DNA of 64,000 nt from an uncultured Acidobacteriia bacterium (GTDB lineage: Bacteria > Acidobacteriota > Terriglobia > Bryobacterales > Bryobacteraceae), in assembly GCA_903892565.1 (NCBI GenBank), contig CAITIX010000006.1, positions 1 to 64,000 on the forward strand, read 5' to 3'. Numbering within the stretch: position 1 is the first letter of the stretch; the number at the start of each line of letters is the position of its first letter. Of the stretch, positions 47,477 through 57,232 are shown in pieces. A model generated the notes under the pieces. That model was not told the origin of the DNA and made no database searches. It saw only the letters and a program-made list of their open reading frames with translations. The position numbers and the translations under genes are program-made.

Positions 47477-48526
47477 ATGAAACAAATCAACTTAGGCATC
47501 ATTGGAACCGGTTGGTGCGGCGGTATTCGCGCCGTCACCGCCGCGAACAGCCCGTGGGTGAAGGATCTCCACATTGCGGAGATCAAGCCGGAGCGTCTCA
47601 AAGAGATCGCGGATATGACGAATCCGAAGACCGCTTCGATCGACTATGCTCCCATCATTGCGGACAAGTCCATCGACGCCGTGATGATCTCCACCACGCC
47701 GGAGCCGACCCACTACCCCATCGCCAAGGAAGCGCTGAACGCGGGCAAGCATGTGTTCCTCGAAAAGCCGATCGCCATGGAAATGTGGGAAGCCGACGAG
47801 CTGATCGCACTCGCGAAGAAGAAGGGCCTTTCCTTCACCATTGGATATTCGCAGCGTTTCAATCCCAAGTTTGCCTATGTGAAGCGTTCCATCGAAGACG
47901 GCACCATCGGCGAGCCGGTGAGCGCGCTGGTCAGCCGCCACATCACGCGTGGCCTGGGCAAGAAAATCGGCGGACGCGTGAAGCTCTCGCCGGCCGCGAT
48001 GGAAGCGACGCACGATATCGATTTCGTGCTGTGGTGCCTTGCTCCGCGCAAGCCGATTCGTGTGTATGCGCAGGAAGTGCGCAAGATCATGAAGGGCGAG
48101 TTCAACGTGCCCGATTGCGTGTGGATCGTGGTCACGATGGACGATGGCACGGCGTTCACGATCGGCGCCGGTTGGGTGCTGCCGCCCGCCTATCCGAACT
48201 TCTCTTCGACGTGGATCGAATTCGTCGGAACCGAAGGCGCCGTGATGGTCGATGACACGCATCGCGATGTTTACTCCACCACGCTGCAGAGGGGCATCCA
48301 GTTCCCGATTTCGTCCATGCCGGGCGAATTCGTGAATCACACCTACGCGGGTCCCATGGAACGCGAGACGATTCACTTTGTGGAATGCATCGCAAAGGGG
48401 CGTCAGCCGCTGGTGACGGGCGAACAGGCTCGCATGGCAATGATGGTCTATCAGGCTGCCGATGTTTCCGTGGAAACCAACCAGCCGGTGGATCTGGTGC
48501 ACGAACCCGCTGCGCAGCTGGTCTAG
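47477..48526 (+). CDS. Gfo/Idh/MocA family oxidoreductase
   Basis: INLGIIGTGWCGGIRA, STTPEPTHYPIAKEALNAGKHVFLEKPIAMEM. Confidence 0.95.
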   Translation: MKQINLGIIGTGWCGGIRAVTAANSPWVKDLHIAEIKPERLKEIADMTNPKTASIDYAPIIADKSIDAVMISTTPEPTHYPIAKEALNAGKHVFLEKPIAMEMWEADELIALAKKKGLSFTIGYSQRFNPKFAYVKRSIEDGTIGEPVSALVSRHITRGLGKKIGGRVKLSPAAMEATHDIDFVLWCLAPRKPIRVYAQEVRKIMKGEFNVPDCVWIVVTMDDGTAFTIGAGWVLPPAYPNFSSTWIEFVGTEGAVMVDDTHRDVYSTTLQRGIQFPISSMPGEFVNHTYAGPMERETIHFVECIAKGRQPLVTGEQARMAMMVYQAADVSVETNQPVDLVHEPAAQLV

Positions 48527-48576
48527 TATCACGTAAGAAACGCCGCATAGAACCGTAACGGGAATCGGGAGCTAAA

Positions 48577-49929
48577 TTGGCCTCGCAACGCACTGCCGTG
48601 TCCGACAAAGCCGCTGGCAGTAATGGTGGCTTAGCTCCCGATTCCCTTTCCTCCCGTCCCACCAAGGTTCGCTGGTGGATCCTGCTGCTGATCAGCTTCA
48701 TGTACCTGATCTGCTATATGGACCGCAGCAACATCTCCGTCGCACAACCTGAAATCGCCAAAGCCTTCGGCCTGAGCAAGAAAGACATGGGCTATGTGCT
48801 GGCGGCGTTCGCCTGGGCTTACGCTCTGGGGCAAGTACCCGCTGGATGGTTCGGCGATCGCTTCGGGCCCAAGAAAGTTCTTACGGTCATCATGTCGTGG
48901 TGGTCCGTTGCGGCCATCGCTACGGGCGCCGCTTTGGGAATGCCGACACTTTTCGGCGCACGCTTCTTACTTGGACTCGGCGAGGCCGGAGCATTTCCCG
49001 TGGCAAGCCGCGGCATGCAAACCTGGTTTGCTCGCGTGGAACGAGGCCGCGTGCAGGGCATCACCCATTTTTTCAGCCGTTTTGCTGTGGCGATTACGCC
49101 CTTTGTGGCCGGAACGATTCTGACCGCCTTCGGCTGGCGCTGGATCTTCTACATTTTCGGATCGCTCGGTGTGGTTTGGGCACTGGCCTTCTTTACGATG
49201 TATCGCGATCATCCCGAAGATCAAAAGGCCGTGAATCAGGCGGAGCTTGCAGAAATTCGCGGGCTGAATGCGGATGGAACGGTGAAGGTGCTTGATCGGT
49301 CGCGGCCGGCGACGCCGTGGAAGTCGATCCTGGGATCGTCCAACATGTGGTTTATCGCCGTGGGCTACGGCTGCTTCTTCTTCGGTTCGAATTTCTATTT
49401 AACGTGGTACCCCACGTATCTGCGCGAGTATCGTCATCTTTCGATTAAGTCGCTGGGCTTGCTCGGTTCGCTGCCGCTCTTTATTGGCATGACGGGCGAT
49501 GTCATCGGTGGATGGCTCACCGACAGGATTTATCACAAGACAGGAAATGCGAAGCTGGCGCGGCGTGCCGTTGCTGCGCCTGCGTTTATTCTCGCCGGTA
49601 TTTTTGTGATTCCGGCGGCGATGACGACCGATACCACGACGTCGATCCTGTGTCTTGCGGCCTCGTTCTTCTCGCTCGAAATGGTGATTGGCCCGGCCTG
49701 GGCTGTTCCTATGGATGTCGGTGGACAATTTAGCGGCACCGTGACGGGGATCATGAATATGGTGGGTGCGCTCGGCGCGTCCATGACGGCCTTGATCTAC
49801 GGGTACTTGTTCGACAAAGGGCTGTGGGTGGCTCCGTTTTTGGTTTCCGCTGGGGTGATGGCGCTGGGCGCGTTGATTTGGATTTTCCTGATCGATCCCG
49901 AAAAGTCGGTGGTGGACGGGGTTGCATAA
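48577..49929 (+). CDS. MFS transporter (ACS/anion:cation symporter type)
   Basis: YLICYMDRSNISVAQPEI, GWFGDRFGPKKVL, GLGEAGAFPVASRGMQTWF. Confidence 0.93.
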   Translation: MASQRTAVSDKAAGSNGGLAPDSLSSRPTKVRWWILLLISFMYLICYMDRSNISVAQPEIAKAFGLSKKDMGYVLAAFAWAYALGQVPAGWFGDRFGPKKVLTVIMSWWSVAAIATGAALGMPTLFGARFLLGLGEAGAFPVASRGMQTWFARVERGRVQGITHFFSRFAVAITPFVAGTILTAFGWRWIFYIFGSLGVVWALAFFTMYRDHPEDQKAVNQAELAEIRGLNADGTVKVLDRSRPATPWKSILGSSNMWFIAVGYGCFFFGSNFYLTWYPTYLREYRHLSIKSLGLLGSLPLFIGMTGDVIGGWLTDRIYHKTGNAKLARRAVAAPAFILAGIFVIPAAMTTDTTTSILCLAASFFSLEMVIGPAWAVPMDVGGQFSGTVTGIMNMVGALGASMTALIYGYLFDKGLWVAPFLVSAGVMALGALIWIFLIDPEKSVVDGVA

Positions 49930-50056
49930 AGATCCGGTTGTATAAATATCGCCCTGTCAAAAGCAGGGGTTGCGCTTGTGGAATTCGCGGTTTTCGGGCC
50001 GATTCTTGCCCCGTACTGCAAGAAGAAACAGAAATCGATATAGTATGAGGAGGTCT

Positions 50057-51121
50057 ATGTTAAAGCCACGTTGGGCGTCTCGCCCGCAGCTAGCCGCACT
50101 AGCGGTGCTTGTGATGTCCGCCCTGCCTGTCTCCGCGCAATTGTCAGGCAAATGGGAGCAAATCGCTCCATTCCCCGAACAGCACGAAGAATTGTTCGGC
50201 GCCACGGCGAACAACAAGCTCTACGTCTTCGGCGGATTCATTCCGTTCTGGAAGGTCGCGGGCGTCGTGTACGAATACGATCCTGCAACCAATAAGTGGA
50301 CCGAGAAAAAGAAAATGGCGCGTCCGGCGCATCACTTGGCGCTGACGGGCTACAACGGCAAAATCTATATTTTTGGTGGATTTGAGCCTCCTCCGGGAAC
50401 CACGCCGGGTTGGGTGCCGCTCAACAATGCCTGGGAATACGATCCGGTTGCCGACACGTGGAAGGCGCTCGCGCCCATGCCCACCAAGCGCGGAGCCGCG
50501 CAGGCTGCCGAAATCAACGGCAAGATCTACGTGATCGGCGGAGGCACGCTCGCGCCAGGGGCCGAAAAGCCGTACCTGGATTTCCAAACTCCGCAGAACT
50601 CGCTCAATATCGTGGAAGAATACGATCCGAAGACCAACACGTGGCGCACGCGGTCGCCCATGCCGACGCCCCGCAATCACGTGGCGATGGGCGCGATCAA
50701 TGGAAAAATTTATGTGGCTGGCGGCCGTGTGGGAGCGCCGTACATTTCGCTCGGTACCGACGTTTCGCTGGTGGAAGTGTACGATCCGGTGAAGGACAAC
50801 TGGTACGCCACGTTGCCGCAGCGCATGCCGACCGCTCGGAGCGGCGTCGGATTTGGAGTTTACAACGGACGTTTGCTGGTGGCTGGCGGAGAGTTCCAGG
50901 ACAGTATCCAGCAGACCGCGTTCCGCGCTTTTGAAGCCTACGATCCCGTGACGGATACGTGGCAATCGCTGCCGTCGATGGTGATCGCGCGTCATGGCGT
51001 GGCCAGTGCGGTGGTGGGCGATAAGTTTTACGTAGTCAGTGGTGATGTTCAATCCTCGGGCAGCGGCATCATGGCCTCAACCACCAGAGCCGACGCATTT
51101 GTGTTTTCTCCCGGCAAATAA
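50057..51121 (+). CDS. Secreted Kelch-repeat beta-propeller protein
   Basis: Kelch units NNKLYVFGGF, NGKIYIFGGFEPP, NGKIYVIGGG, NGKIYVAGG; SD AGGAGG 5' of ATG 50057; Sec signal. Confidence 0.92.
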   Translation: MLKPRWASRPQLAALAVLVMSALPVSAQLSGKWEQIAPFPEQHEELFGATANNKLYVFGGFIPFWKVAGVVYEYDPATNKWTEKKKMARPAHHLALTGYNGKIYIFGGFEPPPGTTPGWVPLNNAWEYDPVADTWKALAPMPTKRGAAQAAEINGKIYVIGGGTLAPGAEKPYLDFQTPQNSLNIVEEYDPKTNTWRTRSPMPTPRNHVAMGAINGKIYVAGGRVGAPYISLGTDVSLVEVYDPVKDNWYATLPQRMPTARSGVGFGVYNGRLLVAGGEFQDSIQQTAFRAFEAYDPVTDTWQSLPSMVIARHGVASAVVGDKFYVVSGDVQSSGSGIMASTTRADAFVFSPGK

Positions 51122-51372
51122 GGGGTAGAGAAGCAAAGCGAAGAAGCAAGGGGAAAGAGTTTCGCGCAATCCCCGCCGGGTTGTTGTGTGCTTGGCGGGA
51201 CGATTGCGATGTAGTGGCGCGCCGATTGTTCTTTGGGCCTGGTAGTTCGCTGGCTCGCGAACAGAGGGGCGTGGTTCGTAAGGCAAGTTGTTGTTAGGGG
51301 CGTTGCTCCGCTAAAAGTTTATTCGCAGAAAAAATACCGATCTATTGGAACTTCCAGGAAGAAAAGGACAAC

Positions 51373-52737
51373 ATGAGCTATAACCTTGATCAATACTTCA
51401 TTCAGCATCCGCATGAATACGACCCGAAGCGGTTGTATAGCCAGAACAACGCGGATTGGCAGTATCGCGTCGATCACGACCGGATGCGCAAGGAGCGTCT
51501 TTCCAAGCTGCAGACGCAGCTGAAGACCCGCGACATCGGTGCGATGGTGGTCTACGCCGGCGCCAACGTGCGCTACGCCACGGGTTCTTATCAGGGTAAC
51601 TGGAAGTACAACATCAACATCCGTTACGCCGTTGTGCCGGCCTCGGGCGATCCGGTGCTGTTTGAAACCGCTGGATCGGATTTCCACTGCGCGCACATCG
51701 ATCTTCCGTGGATGGGCAGCAACAACATCCGTCCCGCGATGACGTGGCAGTGGGCTGAAGGCGCCGTGCCGCACATGGTGGGCAAGATGGTCGGCGGCAT
51801 CGTCGACGTGCTGAAGGAACACAACCTGATGAAGGAGCGCGTCGCCATCGATAACCTCGATATGGCTGCTCTCCGCGGCTTCCAGGAAGCGGGCGTCAAC
51901 ATCGTGGACGGCTGGCCGGTGATCTCGGCTGCCCGCGTCATCAAGACGCGCGACGAAATCGAATTGCTCAAGATGGCCTCGTCGATTGGCGACGCCGCCA
52001 TGTGGAAGATCAAGCACGAATGGCTGAAGCCGGGCGTTCGTGAACGTGAAATCGAAGCCAAGGTGCACGAGTTCATGCTCGAGCGCGGCTGCGAAATCAT
52101 CTATGACATCATCGTGGCGTCGGGCGGTAACACCAGCCCCTATCGCCGTTGGGCCACCGATAAGATGATCCGCCAGGGCGACATGGTCATCATCGACATC
52201 AATGCCGTTGGACCTGGTGGTTACTTCATCGACTTCGTCCGCAACTTCAAGTGCGCCCAGAAGATGAACCAGCAGGAAATCGATCTGTACAAGGAAGTTT
52301 ACGATTCCATGTACGCCGGTATCGAAATGCTGAAGCCGGGCAACACGACGGCCGACGTGGTCGCGAAGTTCCCCAAGTACGACGACGACGTGTACGGCAC
52401 TTGCACCCTGCAGCAGTTCGCGCACTCCATCGGTCTCACGCTGTACGAAGGCATGTGGATGTCCCGCGGTTACTCCTTGAAGTACCCGGCCGAGATCAAA
52501 GAGAACATGTACTTCGCGATCGAAACCTTCGCCGGCCACCCGAAGCTCCGCCAGACGTCGCGTCTGGAAGAGAACGTTCTGGTCAGCAAGGACGGCCCCG
52601 TGGTGTTCACCCAGATGGAACACATGGAAGAAACCGGTTGCAAGTGGGAACCGACGCACGGCATCTACGCCCCGGTTAAGTGGACCGCTGACGACGTCAC
52701 CGTGGTTCCGGAAGGCATCACATGGCAAAAAAAGTAA
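51373..52737 (+). CDS. M24 (creatinase/prolidase-fold) family enzyme
   Basis: Metal ligands readable: IDINAVGPGGYFIDFVRNF, FAHSIGLTLYE, MYFAIETF, RLEENVLVSKDG. Confidence 0.88.
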   Translation: MSYNLDQYFIQHPHEYDPKRLYSQNNADWQYRVDHDRMRKERLSKLQTQLKTRDIGAMVVYAGANVRYATGSYQGNWKYNINIRYAVVPASGDPVLFETAGSDFHCAHIDLPWMGSNNIRPAMTWQWAEGAVPHMVGKMVGGIVDVLKEHNLMKERVAIDNLDMAALRGFQEAGVNIVDGWPVISAARVIKTRDEIELLKMASSIGDAAMWKIKHEWLKPGVREREIEAKVHEFMLERGCEIIYDIIVASGGNTSPYRRWATDKMIRQGDMVIIDINAVGPGGYFIDFVRNFKCAQKMNQQEIDLYKEVYDSMYAGIEMLKPGNTTADVVAKFPKYDDDVYGTCTLQQFAHSIGLTLYEGMWMSRGYSLKYPAEIKENMYFAIETFAGHPKLRQTSRLEENVLVSKDGPVVFTQMEHMEETGCKWEPTHGIYAPVKWTADDVTVVPEGITWQKK

Positions 52738-53699
52738 TCGCCGTTACCGACTCTCCGTTTCCGAATCTGGATTCCGCCCGCGCGACGGTAGCCAAGATCG
52801 GCGGCGAAATTGTCCAGGCAAAATCCGGCACACCCGAGGCGATCCTAGAGGTCGCCCGGAATGCCGATGCGATTTTGACCACGTACGCGAAGGTCACGAC
52901 CGAAGTGGTTTCGGCCTTGACCCAGTGCAAGATCATTGCGCGCTTCGGCATCGGCGTGGATAACGTCGATATCGATATGGCCACCAAGAAGGGAATCGTC
53001 GTCACGAAGGTTCCCGACTATTGCATCGACGAAGTTTCGGATCACGCGATGGCGCTGTTGCTCTCCATCGTGCGCAAGATTCCGTATTCCAACAAGCTGG
53101 TGCAGGGCGGACGTTGGGAAATGCCGGCCGTGGTGCCGATCGCGCGTTTGCGCGGACGGACGCTCGGTTTGGTGGGCTTCGGACGCATCCCGCAGCTGGT
53201 CGCTCCCAAGGCGCAAGCGTTCGGGATCAACGTGGTCACCTACGATCCGTTTGTTCCCAAGGACGTTCTGGCGAAGGCCAACGTAAAGCACGTGGAGTTT
53301 GAGGAACTGCTCAAGATCTCCGATTACGTTTCGCTGCACTGCCCGTTGATGCCGGAAACCAAGCACATCATGAACGCCAAAACGTTCGCCATGATGAAGC
53401 CGGGTTCCTACATCGTAAACACCGGCCGCGGTCCACTGATCGACGAAGCCGCTCTCGCGGTAGCGCTCGATAAGGGCCAGCTCGCTGGTGCGGCGCTCGA
53501 CGTGGTGGAGAAGGAACCACCGACCGATTCGCCGATTATGGGACGCGATAACGTAATCATCACGCCCCACACTGCGTTCTATTCCGAAGAAGCGCTTCTC
53601 GACCTGCAGACCAAGGCAGCCGAGGAAGTGGTGCGCGTTCTCTCCGGTGAGGCTCCGAAAAATCCCGTTAATCCCGACGCGTTGAAAGTGGCGGGCTAG
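52722..53699 (+). CDS. D-2-hydroxyacid dehydrogenase (phosphoglycerate dehydrogenase/CtBP-like)
   Basis: GRTLGLVGFGRIPQLVAPKAQAFG, HCPLMPETKHIMNA, NTGRGPLIDEAAL, PHTAFYSEEA; 16-bp overlap with upstream CDS. Confidence 0.93.
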   Translation: MAKKVIAVTDSPFPNLDSARATVAKIGGEIVQAKSGTPEAILEVARNADAILTTYAKVTTEVVSALTQCKIIARFGIGVDNVDIDMATKKGIVVTKVPDYCIDEVSDHAMALLLSIVRKIPYSNKLVQGGRWEMPAVVPIARLRGRTLGLVGFGRIPQLVAPKAQAFGINVVTYDPFVPKDVLAKANVKHVEFEELLKISDYVSLHCPLMPETKHIMNAKTFAMMKPGSYIVNTGRGPLIDEAALAVALDKGQLAGAALDVVEKEPPTDSPIMGRDNVIITPHTAFYSEEALLDLQTKAAEEVVRVLSGEAPKNPVNPDALKVAG

Positions 53700-53730
53700 T
53701 TCGAAATTTATAGCAAAAGGAATATATAGA

Positions 53731-54975
53731 ATGTCCCAACAAGAACCCTGGAAGACAGATAAGTGGTTTGTAAGCCCGTGGAACTTTGCTCCGGAAGTGG
53801 TGTCGCAACTCCACTTCCCCAAGCAGGTGAAGTTCTACGACATCACGCTGCGTGACGGCGAACAGCAGGCCGGCGTCATTTTCACGAAGGACGACAAGAT
53901 CCGCATCGCCGAAGGTCTGGCCGAAGCCGGTGTGCATCGCATCGAAGCCGGAATGCCGGTGGTTTCGCCCGCCGACACCGCTGCGATCAAAGAGATCGTG
54001 AAGCGCAACCTTGGACCGCAGGTGTTCGCGTTCTCCCGCTGCATGGTGGATGATGTGAAGCGCGCGGTGGATTGCGGCGTTTCGGGCATCGTCATGGAAG
54101 TGCCCTCCAGCCCGCACATCATCGAATACGCCTACAAGTGGCCGCTGCAGAAGGCCATCGATCTTTCGATCGAATCCACGGCGTATGCGAAGTCGCAGGG
54201 CCTGGAAGTGGTCTTCTTCCCGATCGACTTTACGCGTTCCGACATCAAGTGGGTGTTGGACCTCATCACGAAGGTCGCCACCGAAGGTCACATGGACGCT
54301 CTCGCGCTGGTCGACACGTTCGGCGTGACCTCGCCGCACGCCATGCAGTACCTGGTGCGCGAAGTGAAGAAGCGCGTCAACAAGCGTCTGGAAGCGCACT
54401 TCCACATGGACTTCGGCATGGGCATCGCGAACACCGTGATGGCCGTGGCGGAAGGCGTCGAAGTGATCCACTCCACCGTGCTCGGACTCGGCGAGCGCGC
54501 CGGCAACGTGCCGATGGAAGAAACCGCCATGGCGCTGTTGACCATGTACGGCCTCGACACCGGCATTAAGTACGACAAGCTGTTCGGCTTGTCCAAACTG
54601 GTCGAAAAGCTCTCCGGCCACAAGGTTCCGTCGAACCGTCCGGTCGTGGGCGACAGCCTGTTCCACGTCGAAAGCGGCATCATCGCCAGCTGGTGGATGA
54701 ATTGCGGTCAGGACAAACCGACCGAACTGTTCCCCTACACGTGGGACGTGGTGGGCCAGCCTCCTCCGAAGATCGTCGTCGGCAAGGGCAGCGGCATCGA
54801 CACCATCAAGGCGCGCCTGAAGGCCCTGAACGTCACCGCGACCGAAGAGGAAGCGATGAAGGTTGTGATGGCCGTGAAGGAATACTCCATGTCGACCAAG
54901 GATCTTCTCACCGACGAGGAGTTCAATAAGGTCCTCAAAGCCACGTTGCCCGTTGCGGCAGCGAGCGTGAAGTAA
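53731..54975 (+). CDS. DRE-TIM metallolyase family (HMG-CoA lyase/homocitrate synthase-like)
   Basis: VKFYDITLRDGEQQAGV, LEAHFHMDFGMGIANTVMAV, GLGERAGNVPMEE. Confidence 0.92.
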   Translation: MSQQEPWKTDKWFVSPWNFAPEVVSQLHFPKQVKFYDITLRDGEQQAGVIFTKDDKIRIAEGLAEAGVHRIEAGMPVVSPADTAAIKEIVKRNLGPQVFAFSRCMVDDVKRAVDCGVSGIVMEVPSSPHIIEYAYKWPLQKAIDLSIESTAYAKSQGLEVVFFPIDFTRSDIKWVLDLITKVATEGHMDALALVDTFGVTSPHAMQYLVREVKKRVNKRLEAHFHMDFGMGIANTVMAVAEGVEVIHSTVLGLGERAGNVPMEETAMALLTMYGLDTGIKYDKLFGLSKLVEKLSGHKVPSNRPVVGDSLFHVESGIIASWWMNCGQDKPTELFPYTWDVVGQPPPKIVVGKGSGIDTIKARLKALNVTATEEEAMKVVMAVKEYSMSTKDLLTDEEFNKVLKATLPVAAASVK

Positions 54976-54987
54976 TCAACCTTCCAC

Positions 54988-55998
54988 ATGAAAGCAATTG
55001 TTCTACGAGCCCCAGGTCAACTGGGGCTCGACTCTTTAGACCGGCCCGATCCAGGGCCGAATCGTGTGCTGGTGCGCGTGACGCACTCCGGCATTTGCGG
55101 AACTGACCTCGGCATCTTCAGCGGCCGGATTCCCGTGAAATATCCGCGTGTGATGGGTCACGAAATGGCCGGTGAAGTCGTTGAAGGCGGCGATTCCATC
55201 AAAGCCGGCACGCGCGTGATTATCGATCCCGCGTACAATTGCGGCACCTGCTTCTTCTGCAAAGAGGGCTTGTTCAATCTTTGCCCGAATGGTGGATTGA
55301 TTGGCCGCGACACGGACGGTGGCTTTGCCGAATACCTAGCCGTGCCGCGGAAGCTCGTATTTCCGCTGCCGGAATCTCTCCCCAATAAAAATGTGCCGTT
55401 GATCCAGGTCTTGACCACCTGCTATCACGGGCAGCAGCGCATTACGATTCGTCCGGGCGATACGGTTGTCGTGCTTGGCCTCGGCGTGGGTGGAATGCTG
55501 CACGCGCAATTGGCGAAGGCCGCGGGTGCGAAGGTCATCGGCGTGGCGCGTAGTGAATGGAAGCGTGGACTCGCGAAGAAGCTCGGCGCGGACATCGTTC
55601 TTCCGAGTGATGCGACTACGGTGGGCGCAGTGAAAGAAGCCACCGATGGGCGTGGTGCGGACATCGTCATCGAATGCACGGGGAAACTGCCTGTGCTGAG
55701 CGAAGGCATCGCGATGGCGCGTCCTGGCGCACAGATTCTGTTGTTCGGAATCACGTCGGCAAAAGAAGGCGCTCTGCCGTTTTATGATCTCTACTTCAAA
55801 GAGCTCACGGTGCAGAATGGCCGTGCGGCGGTGGGGAAAGATTTCGAACCGTCCATCGCACTCGCTGCGAGCGGGAAAGTGCAGCTTGATCCGTTGATCA
55901 CGCATCGTCTGCCGATTACCGAAGCGGTGGAATCGATGAAGATGCTGGAGAACGACGTGGATGGCCGGATGAAGATTATTCTCGAGAATACGTTCTAG
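54988..55998 (+). CDS. Zinc-binding medium-chain alcohol dehydrogenase
   Basis: SGICGTDLGIFSG, GHEMAGEVVEGG, CGTCFFCKEGLFNLC structural zinc, VVVLGLGVGGMLHAQLAKAAGAKVIGV. Confidence 0.94.
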   Translation: MKAIVLRAPGQLGLDSLDRPDPGPNRVLVRVTHSGICGTDLGIFSGRIPVKYPRVMGHEMAGEVVEGGDSIKAGTRVIIDPAYNCGTCFFCKEGLFNLCPNGGLIGRDTDGGFAEYLAVPRKLVFPLPESLPNKNVPLIQVLTTCYHGQQRITIRPGDTVVVLGLGVGGMLHAQLAKAAGAKVIGVARSEWKRGLAKKLGADIVLPSDATTVGAVKEATDGRGADIVIECTGKLPVLSEGIAMARPGAQILLFGITSAKEGALPFYDLYFKELTVQNGRAAVGKDFEPSIALAASGKVQLDPLITHRLPITEAVESMKMLENDVDGRMKIILENTF

Positions 55999-56015
55999 TA
56001 AAACGGATCTGCTCT

Positions 56016-56513
56016 CTACTCGAAGGTGCCCTTGGGGCCTAATTCTACTCCCAACTCGGGCACCTTCAAGCTTTCCACTTCCTGCAATCCGGATTCGTAC
56101 CTGTAAAGATGCCGCCCGTGCGGATCTACCAGCCACACGTGTGCCACGCCCCACTTTTGGAAGGCTTCGAGCTTGTCGCGCACCTGAGTAAGGCGATCAT
56201 CGGGCGATAGAATCTCAATAACAATTAACGGCGGCGCGTCCGGAATTTGCGAAGGCTCCACGCCGTGGAATACCGCGACGTCCGGGATCAGGTACAGGCC
56301 TTCGCGCAGCTTCATGCGCACTTCACTGCAGGGGAAGATCGAGAGCGATTGGCGCAAGGCTCCGAAAAACAGCAGCAGGAGCATCTGCGTTTTTCCGTGC
56401 AGGTAATCGGGCAAAGTTCTCTCCAGAACGTCGCCATCCCGATACTCACGATCCAAGTCCGGGTATGAAGTACGAAGATAAACTTCGACCGGCATTCCGG
56501 GTCCTGCGCTCAT
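56016..56513 (-). CDS. Uma2 family putative endonuclease (DUF820)
   Basis: LIPDVAVF, PLIVIEILSPDDRLTQVRDKLEAFQKWGVAHVWLVDPHGRHLYRY. Confidence 0.92.
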   Translation of the reverse strand: MSAGPGMPVEVYLRTSYPDLDREYRDGDVLERTLPDYLHGKTQMLLLLFFGALRQSLSIFPCSEVRMKLREGLYLIPDVAVFHGVEPSQIPDAPPLIVIEILSPDDRLTQVRDKLEAFQKWGVAHVWLVDPHGRHLYRYESGLQEVESLKVPELGVELGPKGTFE

Positions 56514-56573
56514 GGTTTCAGGATAGCTCGCAAGGGAGTAGTGTCGAAGCCGCGAGAAAACTCTCGACCCAAC

Positions 56574-57083
56574 TTAGCGCGCCCGTTCCCAGATGAGGCG
56601 GTTTTCGTTCGGACCGTTCGGATACTTGAGCAGTATCCGATCCTTGGTAAGAAATTCAGCGGATCGAACTCTATCAAGTCCCGCTGCTCCTGGTCTAACG
56701 TCTCCCCTTGTGTGATGTGTCACCGTGTGCTTCGTTTCGTCAACCTCGAAGGCGCCAAAGTATGAAATGCAGCCGCCCAAAACTTCTAAAGCATGTTCGA
56801 AATTCAGTTCCTTCACCCACGCTAGATTACCGCCCGGGTTGGGAAGTTTGCGGCGATCTGCATTCATAATCTGCGCTGACATCCGTCCACTCGCGTCATA
56901 GATAATCTGTCCAACGGCATTCTTGCCGCATGGGTACGTAATCTCTCCGGTCGCGGCGTTCGTTTCGTCCCAGGAGATCAGGTCCCACGCGCCAAGTATC
57001 CTCTCGCGAATCGACGGTTGCTTCGTTTGCGCGCCCACCAACGGTGCGGCGACGATCACTGAAAACACATGTCGGCGGTTCAT
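56574..57083 (-). CDS. Lipocalin-like domain protein, secreted
   Basis: MNRRHVFSVIVAAPLVGAQ, LGAWDLISWDETNAATGEITYPCGKNAVGQIIYDASGRMSAQIMN; SD AAGGAG before 57083. Confidence 0.85.
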   Translation of the reverse strand: MNRRHVFSVIVAAPLVGAQTKQPSIRERILGAWDLISWDETNAATGEITYPCGKNAVGQIIYDASGRMSAQIMNADRRKLPNPGGNLAWVKELNFEHALEVLGGCISYFGAFEVDETKHTVTHHTRGDVRPGAAGLDRVRSAEFLTKDRILLKYPNGPNENRLIWERAR

Positions 57084-57232
57084 CCGGAGCTCCTTGACTT
57101 GGGATGTTACCACACGCATCACGAACGACCACGTGCGCGGCGAGCCCGCGTCTTGACCCCTTCCCGCGGGCTGTGCTGTAATTGCCGACATCCGGTCCCC
57201 CGTTAAGGCCGGTCCCATCGGGAGGAACTAAA

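Noticed and set aside
47492-48532. 346-aa antisense ORF opposite Gfo/Idh
   Set aside because: Shadow ORF; sense strand has a clear NAD-binding fold.
51319-52728. 469-aa antisense ORF opposite the M24 gene
   Set aside because: His/Asp/Val-rich antisense artefact of strong codon bias; no recognisable domain.
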